From Pleurodeles waltl (lineage: Eukaryota > Chordata > Amphibia > Caudata > Salamandridae): a stretch of DNA of 64,000 nt. This document shows, one piece after another, positions 47,873-58,979 of the stretch. The stretch covers positions 356,866,027 to 356,930,026 of the forward strand of contig NC_090439.1 of the NCBI RefSeq assembly GCF_031143425.1. Direction: 5' to 3'. Within the stretch, counting starts at the first letter, position 1. The number at the start of each line of letters is the position of its first letter. The notes below the pieces were generated by a model that ran no database searches, had not been told where the DNA came from, and worked only from the letters and a program-made list of their open reading frames with translations. The position numbers and the translations under genes are program-made.

Positions 47873-50415
47873 CCACCAAAATTAGACAAGTAAATAGTTA
47901 TAGAACAATGCAAACAGTAGGAAATCCTATAGAATGCATTGGGAGAAAATAGGTCTAGGGGCAACATAAACCATATACTAAAAAAATGGAATGTGAATCA
48001 CGAATTCCCCCTAGACAAGTGAAGTGTGTGCAGAATTGCTGGGAGTGTAAGAATACAGTAAAGGTAAGTCAATTACCAGAGCCCAGAAAAGCAGGAGTAA
48101 AGTACTGCCAATTTCCTTAGGACACACTACACCTCGTTTTTGGGATTTTGCTGCAGCCAACCAAGTCTGCAAAGAACAACTGCTGGATTATTGGACCTCA
48201 AGACCTGCAAAGGAAGGGTACCAAGTCCAGAAGTCGAAAAAAGTTCAAGGAAGGACAGGAGTCCCTGCCAACCCAGAAGAGGGTGCAAAAGAAGAGTCCC
48301 TGGTTAGTCAAAGACTGCAGTAAAGCACCCTAGGAAGCTGCCAGCTGGTTCCTGCATGATGCATAAGATGTCTCACGGCATGAAGATCGTCGCAGACGAG
48401 ATTTCCTGTTGGAAGGTGCCAACAAGCATTGGCTACGACAAAAGTGTATTTTTCATCAAAATGGCATTGGAAGGACAAAGGAGGGAATTGGAGGCCTCAA
48501 CTCTATGTGAGGAGGAAAAGGGGGCACTCAGCACTTTAGAGAGCCCTCAGGATGCCAGCCAGCACCCCCAGAAGCAACAGGCTCCAGGTTCAAAGGAGGA
48601 GCAAAACTCAGTTGATGCAGCATAACAAAAGAAGGTCCCATGCCACCGGACAACTACTCAGTGAGTTGAGCGCCACAGGGTGGAGTGCTGGGGACCTAGG
48701 CCAGGCTGTGCACGAAAGAATTTTGCAAACAGTGCACAGAGGCCTCAGGAGGGGAAGAAGACCGTACACAGGGATACCATCGTTCTCGGGGAAGGCAAGG
48801 TCTTTCCTCCGCCAAATTGCATCAGCAGGACCTCAGAACAGTCTATGTTGATGTCCACCCTCAGTATCCTTAGGAGCACGCTTGTCGTGAGAGGAGTCCC
48901 AGGGTACCGGTCGTTGTCTTGGAAGGTCCCTGCTTGGAGCAGAGGTGTGATTCCGTCACTCCACGGGAGATTTCTTTGGTTCTTCTGGTGCAGGATGAAC
49001 ACAGGGAGTCCCCAGAGTGTGCACATCGCGGAAACTGTTACTGTTGGTAACTTGGAGTTGAGGTTGCTTAGAGAGGCTGCCGTTGGTCCGAGGTCAGAAG
49101 AGTCTGAAGTTGTTGCAGAGGATTCCTGAAGGAAACTTGCAAGCATAATTTGAAGAGAACCCACAGGAGAGACCTTAAATAGCCCTGAGAGGGGGATTGG
49201 CTACCTTATCAGCTAAGGACCTATCAGGAGGGGTCTTTGACGTCACCTGCTAGTACTGGCCAATCCGATCCCTCCAGAGTGCCCCCACACCTTGCGAAGC
49301 AAAATGGCTGAAATCTGAGACACACTGGAGCAGCTGTGGGCACCACCCCTGGGGTGGTAATGGACAGGGGAGTGGCCACTCCCCTTTCCTTTGTCCAGTT
49401 TCCTGCCAGAGCAGGGGAGAAGGGGTCCCTGAACCAGTGTAGACAGATTTATGCAAGGAGGGCACCATGTGTCCTTCAAAGCATTTCCAGAGGCTGGGAG
49501 AGGCTACCCCTCCCCAGCCTCTAACACCTATTTCCAAAGGGAGATGGTGGAACACCCTGCTCTCAGAGGAAATGCTCTGTTCTGCCTTCCTGGGACTTGG
49601 CTGCCCAGACCCCAGGAGGGCAGAACCCTGTCTGCGAGCTGGCAGCAGCTGTAGCTGCAGTGCAAGCCTCAGAGCTGGTTTGGCAGTACTGGGGGTCCAT
49701 AGTGGAGCCCCCAGGATGCATGGAATTGGCTCCCCAACACCAGATTTGGAGTGAGGGGACAATTCCATGATCTTAGACATGTTATATGGCCATATTCTGA
49801 GTTACTATTGTGAAGAGACATAGGTATTGACCTATATGTAGTACACACGTGCAATGGTGTCCCCGCAATCACAAAGTCCGGGGGAATGGCCCTGAACTAT
49901 GTGGGGGTACCTCTTCTAGTACAAGGGTGCCCTCAGCAAGTGAAGGTTAGACATATAGGTGACCTATAAGTTTAAGTTCAGTGAAAATGTCTGTGAAATA
50001 ACGTGTGTTATTTCACGCAGGCTACAATGGCAGGCCTGTGCAAGGGTTTCTGAGCTCCCTATGGGTGGCAAAAGAAATGCTGCAACCCATATGGATCTCC
50101 TGGAACCCCAATGCCCTGGGTACCATATACAAGGGACCAAAAAGGGGGAACCAGTATGCCAATTTAAATTGGTAAATGTAGTCACTGGCCTACAGTGACA
50201 AATTTAAAAGCAGAGATAGCTTAAGGACTGAGGTTCTGATTAGCAGAGCCTCAGTGACAGTTAGGCACTACACAGGCACACACATTAGGCCATGAACTAT
50301 GAGCACTGGGGTCCTGGCTAGCATGATCCTAGTGAGACAGGCAAAACACACTGCCACACTCACAAACAGGCCAAAACTAGAGTTAACTATGCTAGAAAGA
50401 GGCTACTTTCCTACA
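47873..50415. mobile_element. LTR-like element E, right part
   Basis: This is non-coding sequence ending GAGGCTACTTTCCTACA, followed by CGCGG, the duplicate of 32146-32150. A perfect 10-bp stem with a GTGT loop is at 49993-50016. Frames at 48148-49129 and 49250-49780 are short, overlapping and motif-free. E may be a long solo LTR; no gag or pol of its own is seen. Confidence 0.65.
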
Positions 50416-52063
50416 CGCGGTCAGGCGGAGCATCTGGATACTCTCTGCAGGCGTCGCTGTGGTGGCGCGGGGGGTCAACTCAGGTTACTCATGCAGTCGC
50501 CTGGGAGTCTTCTCTGCAATGTTAGTTCTCTGGAGCTGGAGCCTGGGGCGTCGCGTGAAGAGTGAGATTTTCTCACACGTCCGGTGGGAAGGGAGAGTTC
50601 TTTAAAAGTTGCAAAGTTGTTGCAGCTTTTGAACAAAGACCGCTGTTCTCCAGAGTTTCTTGGCCCTTCTGGTTCAGGGCAGTCCTCTGAGGTCACTGGT
50701 CCCTATCTGATGCATCGCTGTACAGGTTCTTTGAGTCTGGAGGCTGGCCAGTAGGGCTGGGGCCAAGTCAGTTGTCATCTCTGTTGTCTCTGCCGGGCTT
50801 TCAGGTCAGCAGTCCTTTCTTCAGGTTGCAGGAATCTGATTTCCTGGGTTCAGGGTCACTCCTAAATACTAAACTTAGGGGTGTGTTTAGGTCTGGGGGG
50901 GCAGTAGCCAATGGCTACTCTCCGGGAGGGTGGCTACACCCTGGAGGGGAGGGGGCACATCCCTATTCCTATTCCTATTAGGGGAAATCCTCCAATCAAG
51001 GATTTCTAAAGGCAGGGGTCACCTCAGCTCAGAACTTCTTAGGGACTGTCTTGACTGGTGGGAGACTCCTCCTTGTTTTTCTCATTATCTTCTCCAGCCT
51101 TGCCACCAAAAGTGGGGGCAGTGGCCGAGATGCATCTCCACTAGCTGGGATGCCCTGGGGTGCTGTAACGAAAGGCATAAGCCTTTGAGGCCCACCCCCA
51201 GGTGTTACAGTTCCTGCAGCTGGAGGTGAGAAGCACCTCCACCAGTACAGGCTTTGATCCTGGCCACAGAGTGACAAAGGCACTCTCCCCAAGTTGCCAG
51301 CAACTCGTCTGGTTGTGGCATGATGGCATAAACCAGTCAGCCTAGAATAGGAGTCGGACTGTTATTCAGGGGGCATCTCTAAGATGCCCTCTGGGTGCAT
51401 TTTACAATAAATGCCACACTGGCAGTGCGCATTTATCGTGCTGAGAGGTTTGATACCAAACTTCCCAGATTTCAGTGTAGCCATTATGGAACTGTGGAGT
51501 TCATGTTTGACAAACTTCCAGACCATATACTCTTTATGGCTACCCTGTACTTACAATGTCTAAGGTTTTACTTAGACACTGTAGGGGCATAGTGCTCATG
51601 CACCTATGCTCTCACCTGTGGTATAGTGCACCATGCCTTAGGGCTGTAAGGCCTGCTAGAGGGGTGACTTACCTATGCCACAGGCAGTGTGAGGTGGGCA
51701 TGGCACTATGAGGGGAGTGCCATGTTGACTTAGCTTGTCTGTGCTGGTGGGGAGAAAATGACTGAGGCAGGGTGCATGTGCTGAGTGAGGGGTCCCCTGG
51801 GTGGCGTAAGACATGCAGCAGCTCTTAGAGATCTTCCCTGGCAACAGGGCTCTTGGTACCAGGGGTACCATTTACAGGGGACTTATTGGTGTGCCAGGGC
51901 TGTGCCAATTGTGGGAACAAAGATACAGTTTAGGGGAAAAAAAAAAAAAACAGTGCTGCTTGGGCCCGGTTAGCAGGGTCCCAGCACACTTTCAATCATA
52001 ACTGGCATCAACAAAAGGCTAAAAGTCAGGGGGTAACCATGCCAAGGAAGGCATTTCCTTACA
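50416..52063 (-). mobile_element. R1 copy 4, second part
   Basis: It opens with the CGCGG duplicate and resumes R1 exactly where 32150 stopped, matching 7978-9617. It ends GGCATTTCCTTACA at 52063. The flank beyond (TATGCC) is not satellite and does not match the left flank, so no target duplication is visible. A 14-A run near 51942 is internal. No gene is present. Confidence 0.8.
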
Positions 52064-52396
52064 TATGCCAACTGCAAACCGACAATTTTATTGTTGTGCA
52101 GTAATGCACCTTCTGAGACACTTCACATTTCTCTTCGCTATTAAATGCCTGCCTGAAGCTCAAACTTAATGCAAGAGTTCACATTTTACTTAAGCAAGGG
52201 AATCTGAGGTTGAGTAGGGATGACATCTGGGTGAATATAATATAACAACCACACTACACATCCCAGCATCAAAGCAATGAAGTAACCTGAAACCACCAAA
52301 CTTAGTTTTGAAGATTATACATTCTCAGACAGTATTTCTTTTTCCAAAAGACACATAAATAAAATGCTCTGTCTGAAATTTCTCAATCATGGTTAC
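52064..52396. other. Unassigned AT-rich spacer
   Basis: About 330 bp lie between two R1 copies. I see no ORF, repeat match or RNA gene. It may be a remnant of pre-insertion sequence. Confidence 0.6.
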
Positions 52397-52802
52397 TGTA
52401 AGGAAATGCCTCCGTGGCATGGTTACCCCCTTACTTTTTGCCTTTGCTAATGCCAAGTTATGATTTGAAAGTGTGCTGAGGCCTGCTACCCAGGCCCCAG
52501 CACAAGTGTTCTTTGCCTAACATGTACCTTTGTCCCCACAAATTGACACACCCTGGCATCCAGGTAAGTCCATTGTAACTGGTACCCCTGGTACCAAGGG
52601 CCCCGATGCCAGGGAAGGTCTCTAAGAGCTGCAGCATGTCTTATGCCACCCTGGGGACCCCCTCACTCAGCACAGACACTGCTTGCCAGCTTGTGTTTGC
52701 TGGTGGGGAGAAAATGACTAAGTCGACATGGCTCTCCCCTCAGGGTGCCATGCCAACCTCACACTGCCTATGGCATACATAAGTCACCCCTCTAGCAGGC
52801 CT
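52397..52802 (+). mobile_element. R1 copy 5, first part (split by ERV-B)
   Basis: It starts TGTAAGGAAATGCCTCC and follows R1 to GCAGGCCT. The next R1 bases resume after the provirus. GCCT (52799-52802) is the target duplication. Confidence 0.85.
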
Positions 52803-53151
52803 TGTAGTGTGGTTAGTTTTACGTATTCATTGCGCTTTAGCTTCAGGCCTTTGTGCATTTTGCCCTGAATATATTTTATTCATTTGCTGACAGCTTAGAG
52901 CCTCTGTGCACTCTGCTCTACATGCTTTTTATTAGGCTTCGTACTGTTATTTTTCAAATAGCCAGTTCTACGGTGTTGTTTTTTATTCATATCACACTGT
53001 TTTGCATAATTCAGCACTGGAGTTCTCCATAACATATTTACTCTGTGCTTCAGTCAAGGATACAGTCTGGTACATTGCCGATAGACGTGGTAAGAGTTTA
53101 GACTTGGCATTCCTGCGTAGGGACATTTTGTGATCACGTTGACATGTTAGT

Positions 53152-53158
53152 TATAAAA
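53152..53158 (+). promoter_or_regulatory. Candidate LTR TATA box, ERV-B
   Basis: TATAAAA aligns with 12325 in ERV-A and is the only well-placed TATA upstream of the conserved splice donor. Confidence 0.5.
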
Positions 53159-53266
53159 TCACTTCCTTGTCCCAATACACGCAAGAGGGAGATTCCGACC
53201 AGGGAACCACAACTTGACGCTGACTGCCTCGTTGCAGATGCTGAACCAAGATCACAGGTCTTTGCT

Positions 53267-53273
53267 CAGGTAT
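53267..53273 (+). promoter_or_regulatory. Candidate splice donor in R, ERV-B
   Basis: CAG|GTATGAG is conserved with ERV-A. It would allow separate spliced pol and env messages, which the pol start codon also implies. Confidence 0.45.
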
Positions 53274-53376
53274 GAGGGCAGATATCCCCATAGTGATTCT
53301 AATAGGCAAGCTAGAAGCTTAACATGCTGTGCTCTAGATAGAACAAGCAGAGGGAGAGTAGAAACTGTTTGACAAT

Positions 53377-53493
53377 ATGATAGCTTTGTTTTTATGTTTT
53401 ACTCTCCTGGTAACTATTACAATCCTACTGTGTTGTATCGTTCTGGTTATTGCGGCTCACGCCTTAATATCTAAAATACAGTCGTTTTATTAA
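53377..53493 (+). CDS. ORF38, ERV-B 5' LTR copy
   Basis: This is a 38-codon hydrophobic frame (starts MIALFLCFTLLVTIT, ends QSFY), open and alignable codon for codon with the ERV-A copies. Six of ten codon differences from 12545-12661 are silent. It is a probable single-span membrane peptide of unknown role. Confidence 0.5.
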   Translation: MIALFLCFTLLVTITILLCCIVLVIAAHALISKIQSFY

Positions 53494-53800
53494 AACAGTA
53501 TATAAAACTTATACTGTCTTTGTCATTTGTATATGAGATCATATTGGAAATAAGAGAGTTGGTTTGGATCTGAGTAACCACGACTTCCCTGAGAAGTTCC
53601 AAAGATGTCATGCGCTCGGCTGCCAAATCATTCCTTCCACATGGGAGAAATGAGGCACTGCTAGTTAGCCGGAGCAAAAAACGGATTTAGGGTGACAGAG
53701 TTCTTTACACGTGGGTCAGACTCAGTCCCCCACACTGTTATCGATCCTGCTACCTAGAAATCCAGTAGTCTCATTTAGAATAATGAGAGCCCACGCGACA

Positions 53801-53818
53801 TGGCGCCGCCAACGTTTG
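53801..53818 (+). other. ERV-B primer-binding site
   Basis: TGGCGCCGCCAACGTTTG abuts the LTR. It resembles the tRNA-Lys primer site used by foamy viruses (TGGCGCC and CAACGT both present) with two extra bases between. Confidence 0.65.
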
Positions 53819-54037
53819 GTCTGGCTCTAATGATTAGGTCCGACTGACTCTCTTGGTCTCATATACATTTTGACTCCTCGGTTCCGTATACGGAGACGTC
53901 CGTGGGGCTGAGGGTTTCCGCCGCCACGGCATAGGTGCTTCCTATTGCTTAGTGGTTGGTTGTTCAAGCTTGAACTTTGAAAGGAAAAAACCCCGATATT
54001 GGTGTGCCTTCTCTGACCTGCAGCCGTTTTTTATAAA

Positions 54038-55603
54038 ATGGCGAATCCTAATGTAGTGAACATAGCAATTAATATGCGACATCCGCTCACGGGACATCTA
54101 TTGACACATGGACTGACAGTCCAGGGGGGTCCAGTCACTTTTATGGTGGACGCCCATGCAGCCTATAGAACGGAACTTTTTTATTCTTGGGTCGCATTTC
54201 CAGCAGTGGATGGGGGAACAAATACTTTTCACGAATACACAGTTGCGAATGTCCCTGGACAATACAGGGCTTACGCTTATTTAGAAATACCTCTATCTTA
54301 TCAAGAACACCATAATTGGCTTGATGGCACCCTCCCACACACAATAGCACAAGTTAGGTTAGGTCCACTAAGTAATGATGGTCCTACCTGGCCTTTATTG
54401 GCTACATATACACCACATCCTGCGGTTGCTCAATTGGCAGTGGTTGAAGTTCGTCGTTTATATACAGAATTAACGGCTACATATAGACGATTAGTTCAGT
54501 TTGTGATGCAGACATTAAACACGAATGCAGCGTGTGCTGCTCCAGCGCACCCACAGGCAGTGGTTCCGTGTCTTAATCCGGCCACTGTACACTCAGTTAT
54601 GGGTAAAGTACCGGCTAAACGAGAGGAGACTCAATTTTGGCTGGCGCAAAAAATTAATACGCTGGAAGCAGTATTTCCCCATACGGGACCTCAGGATAAA
54701 CATAGAATTTTGACGATGTGTTTGCCGTACGGGATGGTCCCTCCGGTGGACCTTTGTATTACCTGGGGCACGGTGTTTGCCGCGCTCTACACTACGGCAC
54801 ACGGTACACCGACATTAGCTAATTTACCGGACGTACTTAAACAGATTCAGGATGAATATGGGGCTGCCCCTGCCTTGGATTTGGGGATGCAGTTGCTGGG
54901 CAATTTTGCCACAGTTTCTTCTATTATTTTGAGTAATCTCAAAGGAGAGGCAGTAGCACTAGCAGTGCGTATGCGTCTTCGGGATGTTCCGCTGCTTAAT
55001 CAGGAGCGGGAGCTTCCGAGAATAATAGCGGAAACATATTCTAGTATTGGTCGTGATAGCCTAGGGGCTAGACCACAAAAACCCCAGTTACAGGGTAAAA
55101 ATAATAAAGATAATGCTAAACAGCAACAACCTGAGGGTTCGAAAAAGCGCTGGGAAGAGAAACAGCAAACACCTAAGAAGGATGGTGGGCAGTCTCCGCA
55201 ACCGGAGACCCCACAGAATAAATATAATCTCAGGAATAGGGATACTTTGAAGACGCCTGATAGATATCAATATACTGATACACGCCAATCTCGTTCCTTT
55301 CAGGACTCCTCGGAAAAGAGAAGTGAGAGAGGTGGGCGGTCAGAGCGGAGGACGGAGTACGTGAAACCGAGACAGGATTCACAACGCTCAGCGGAGGTTT
55401 CTATTAAACAAGAAGAGAAACCGCTGCAACAGAAACAGCAATTCAAAAAGAAGAAAGTAGCAGCTGTCTCAGTTAGACATGCCGCTCAAGAAGAGAGTTC
55501 TCTTGACGAACAAGACATGGGCGTTAGCACTGTTAGACAGCGCGGCAGAGGTCACAATAGTTCGCCGGAGTCTTCTAGAGCATCTGGAGGTGAAAGCAAC
55601 TGA
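54038..55603 (+). CDS. gag: ERV-B Gag, open 521-aa frame
   Basis: This is the capsid-forming polyprotein. ATG 54038 sits in a good context (AAAATGG) and opens MANPNVVNIAINMRH. Residues 1-340 contain no motif I can name. From about 345 on the chain is highly charged and rich in Gln, Lys and Arg (YNLRNRD near 410, KKKK near 480), which suits RNA binding. No CxxCxxxxHxxxxC box exists, as in foamy Gag and unlike most retroviruses. The last 125 bases overlap pol in a different frame. It is open where ERV-A has two stops, so it is the better reference. An intact frame does not show expression. Confidence 0.85.
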   Translation: MANPNVVNIAINMRHPLTGHLLTHGLTVQGGPVTFMVDAHAAYRTELFYSWVAFPAVDGGTNTFHEYTVANVPGQYRAYAYLEIPLSYQEHHNWLDGTLPHTIAQVRLGPLSNDGPTWPLLATYTPHPAVAQLAVVEVRRLYTELTATYRRLVQFVMQTLNTNAACAAPAHPQAVVPCLNPATVHSVMGKVPAKREETQFWLAQKINTLEAVFPHTGPQDKHRILTMCLPYGMVPPVDLCITWGTVFAALYTTAHGTPTLANLPDVLKQIQDEYGAAPALDLGMQLLGNFATVSSIILSNLKGEAVALAVRMRLRDVPLLNQERELPRIIAETYSSIGRDSLGARPQKPQLQGKNNKDNAKQQQPEGSKKRWEEKQQTPKKDGGQSPQPETPQNKYNLRNRDTLKTPDRYQYTDTRQSRSFQDSSEKRSERGGRSERRTEYVKPRQDSQRSAEVSIKQEEKPLQQKQQFKKKKVAAVSVRHAAQEESSLDEQDMGVSTVRQRGRGHNSSPESSRASGGESN

Positions 55604-58600
55604 TGACTTCATACAAGTCGAGACGGCGGATATGCGTGTCTCTGATCCTGATAGAGTATATGAAGTGACTCTGCGATTGGAAGGGGACATTGACCGTGTT
55701 ATAAGCGCCATTTTTTGGGACCATGTGGTAAAATCATATGATGTTCTGTTGGCCGAACAAGATTGGCCACCTGACTTTGTTCGCGACTGTCCAATTGGGG
55801 AGGAGGTTGTTACACCTTCCTTCTCACCACTTGTTCCGAGAGAACTCGCGGAGTCCTATAGTAAATCATGGGCTTTAGCACAGGCTCCCGCCTTGTATAG
55901 AAATAACGTGGGGTGGGACAGACAATCACCTTATCATGTAATTCCGATAAAGGGCGAACCTCAGCCACAACCGCAATATCCTATCAAATTTGAAGCTAGG
56001 GCATCGGTTAGAAAAATTCTTACACAATTGGAGTATCAGGGTGTAATTGAGCCCTGTGTCTCGCCGATGAATAACCCCTTGTTTCCGGTTGCTAAACCGG
56101 ACCATTCATATAGGATAGTGGTGGATTACCGACATTTGAATAGTCATACACGCACATATGCAATACAGAATTCACATAGTGCAGCGCTTATGAATAATAT
56201 AGTGCGTAAAAAATACAAAACGACATTAGATATCTCTAATGGATTTTTCTGCCAGAATATAGCGCCCAAGAGTCTGGACTATACCTGTTTCAGTGCGTTT
56301 GGCTCTCAGAAAATTTTTTGTCGTTTGCCTCAGGGGTATAAGAATAGCCCAGGACTGTTTTCGGCTCGTGTAGCTGAAATGCTGCATGAGCTCGACCCTG
56401 AAGCATTATCATATGTAGATGACATATATCTGACAGATGATGAGATTCTGCAACATCTAAGGCGTGTATCGCGCATTGTTGTGGGGTTTGCTGATATTGG
56501 CTATAAGTTTAATTTTAAGAAATCAAAGATTGCCTTCCTCAGCGTCATTTTCCTGGGATATGAGTTGTCGAGTGAGGGCAAGAGCTTAGCGCCACATTTT
56601 TTGGAGAAATGTGCTTTATTGCAGCCTCCTAATACGGTTCGGAAGCTCCAGTCATTGTTGGGGTTTCTGAATTTTGGCAGAACTTACATTCCTGATTATG
56701 CAACGCGTATAAAGCCCTCATACGAGTTGATTCGCCCGAATTTTTCGAGTAAACTTTGGACGATTGAACATACACACATACTGCGTGAATTGCAGAGTGA
56801 TCTCTTAGCAGTTAAACACTTACACACACGGGACAATAAGACACATTTAGTGATCAGGGTGATACCTGGGGCTGTTGGGTTTACTTATGTCACCTTTAAT
56901 GAAGGGGAGACTGTCCCGATTGCATACAAGTCTCACTTGTATTCAGCTGCAGAGCAACGTTTTGCACAAACTGAGAAGATTCTCACTGCAGTACAGATGG
57001 CTGTTATTAAAGAAAGACCGCTGACCCAGGGTCAACGCATAGTTGTCGTTTCCCCGGTTCCGGCCTTAGAGGCTGTTACAAAAGCGAGTGTTCCTAATTC
57101 GAAAGCTTTACACCCGCGATGGATACAATGGGCTACGTCTTTGACAGCCACTGATGTAGATTATGTATTTGACCCTAAACTGCAGACTCAAGAATTTCTT
57201 CAATACGAAATAAAATACCCTGTTCCTGCTGGTACATTGCCTATTGACCAATATGAAGTGGTCATGTATACAGATGGCTCTGCGCAACCAGCGGTTGGGA
57301 CTAAACAACAGTATTATGCTGCATGTGCGGTGGTGAGCGGCACTATGGAGGGGGAAGTGTTCTGCCCCCGACATACTTATACTAAAACCTTGGGAGATTG
57401 CACGGCACAGCTGGCTGAGCTCAAAGCTCTATTGTTAGCATTGGAGCATGCGGATCCGGCATTTTTAACCTTGCTGGTCTGTGACTCCTACTACTGTGTG
57501 CAGTCTTTCAACGAATATTTACACTATTGGAAGATGAATGGGTTCAGAGATTCTAAAGGTAACACCATTAAGCATAAAATGTTGTGGGGTAAGGTTGCGG
57601 ATCTGAAGGAAATGCTTCCTAAAGTCCATGTTGTGCATACACTTGGACACCAGCGCGTTGGAATACACGTTGCTGGTAATACTTTGGCTGATGAAGCCGC
57701 GAAATCGGCAGTGGCTGTCGCCACTGTGGCCGCAGTGACTCGTTCGAGTTTAAAACCAGACACAGAAATTTCGGCTGCCGTGAAGGCTACGGCTCATGGA
57801 ACGCCCTTTCCTAAAGGATTTCCTTCCAAATATAGTTACTGCTTGAATGGTGCGCTAAATGCTACTGTTACAATTCCAGGCATTGGTGTACGTGATATTC
57901 CCAATAAAATTGAGAGACCTCGATTGATTTCTGCAGCACATGAGGGGGTGGCTTCTGCACATGCTGGGGTGACTGCCACAATTTCACTTTTACAGGCTCG
58001 TTACTGGTGGCCTGGTCTCTATAAAGAGACGAAGCAATATGTCCTTTGTTGTGACGTTTGTCAACAAATTAAAGCATTGTCGGCTAGACGCCCGCAGCAG
58101 ACGCCCCTTCTGATTTCAAATAAGCCATTACAGTGTGTGTACTTGGATCATTGTGGTCCGCTGACACCAGATAGTGCATACAAATATATATTGGTTGCTG
58201 TAGATTCGTGCTCCAGATTTGTATGGGTATGGCCACAACGCTCGGCTGACGCTCGAACTGTTATTAAAGATTTGCGCATCTTTGTCGATATATTTGCGGT
58301 TGCGGCTTTTCATTCGGACCAGGGCCCTGCTTTTGCCTCTAAGGCATTCAGGGACACCATGGCTTCGTTGGGGGTCCAGCTCCAATTCTCGTCTCCATTT
58401 CATCCCGAGGGAAATTCTGTCATGGAGCGTTTGAATCGTGATTTAAAGCAGTCCTTAACGGCCAGAGTTATAGGTACGGGTCGTGGTTGGCTAGCCCACC
58501 TATATGGAGTACAGAGAGCACTTAATAACTTGCCTAGAAGGTCACTGGGGGGTCGTACTTCATATGAGTGCCTGTTTGGAACATGAATGTATGTTCCTGA

Positions 58601-58979
58601 TCTAGATGGTCCTGGTGTGGAGGCGGCAGATACGCCCTTTGACATAAATGATCGTGTCACTGTTTTTCAGGATTTACAACAATTCCGTGAAGTTAACTCT
58701 TCTGCCAGTGCTGCCTCCTCAGGAATTAAGGATGAGCCAGTAACACCTACTGGTTGGATACCCAGGATTGGGGATCTGGTGCGTGAAAAGGTCGCTGTTA
58801 AAAAAGAATTTGGTCCTTCTTATCGAGAACCTGTCCCTGTGTTGGGGGTGAGCGGCACGAGAACTGTGATTTTACCGCCGCTGCGAGGGGCCAAAGGAAA
58901 TCGCTTTGTTTCCATTGATAATGTCAAGTTACAACATGTGGCCGATTCTGCACAGCAGACCAAGAGGGACACCCAGTAG
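55479..58979 (+). pseudogene. pol: ERV-B pol, complete except one in-frame stop
   Basis: The frame is +1 to gag with its own ATG at 55479, as in foamy viruses, where Pol is made from a spliced message. The protease triad D20-S-A is at the N-terminus. RT has LPQGYKNSPG and YVDD at 312-315. RNase H has TDGS (D599), the AELKAL Glu, the CDSYY Asp and the LADEAAK Asp. Integrase has an H-x6-H...CDVC finger, then D890, D947 and E983; the last pair is 35 residues apart, the classic DDE spacing. A TGA at 58584 replaces the CGA still present in ERV-A, a CpG-type change. The remaining 130 codons stay open to TAG 58977. Confidence 0.9.

Larger units (their letters stand above)
52803..53800 (+). repeat. 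ERV-B 5' LTR
   Basis: It runs from TGTAGTGTGGTTAG to ACGCGACA, directly before TGGCGCC. It has a 7-bp deletion relative to 62774-63778. Regulatory elements match ERV-A: TATAAAA 53152, splice donor 53269, ATTAAA 53488. Confidence 0.9.

Noticed and set aside
49250..49780. 176-codon minus-strand ORF in element E
   Set aside because: No motif, overlaps several other frames, and lies in LTR-like DNA.
51936..51956. Poly(A) run as a LINE or processed-gene tail
   Set aside because: It lies inside R1 where other copies have shorter A runs; no target duplication or gene precedes it.
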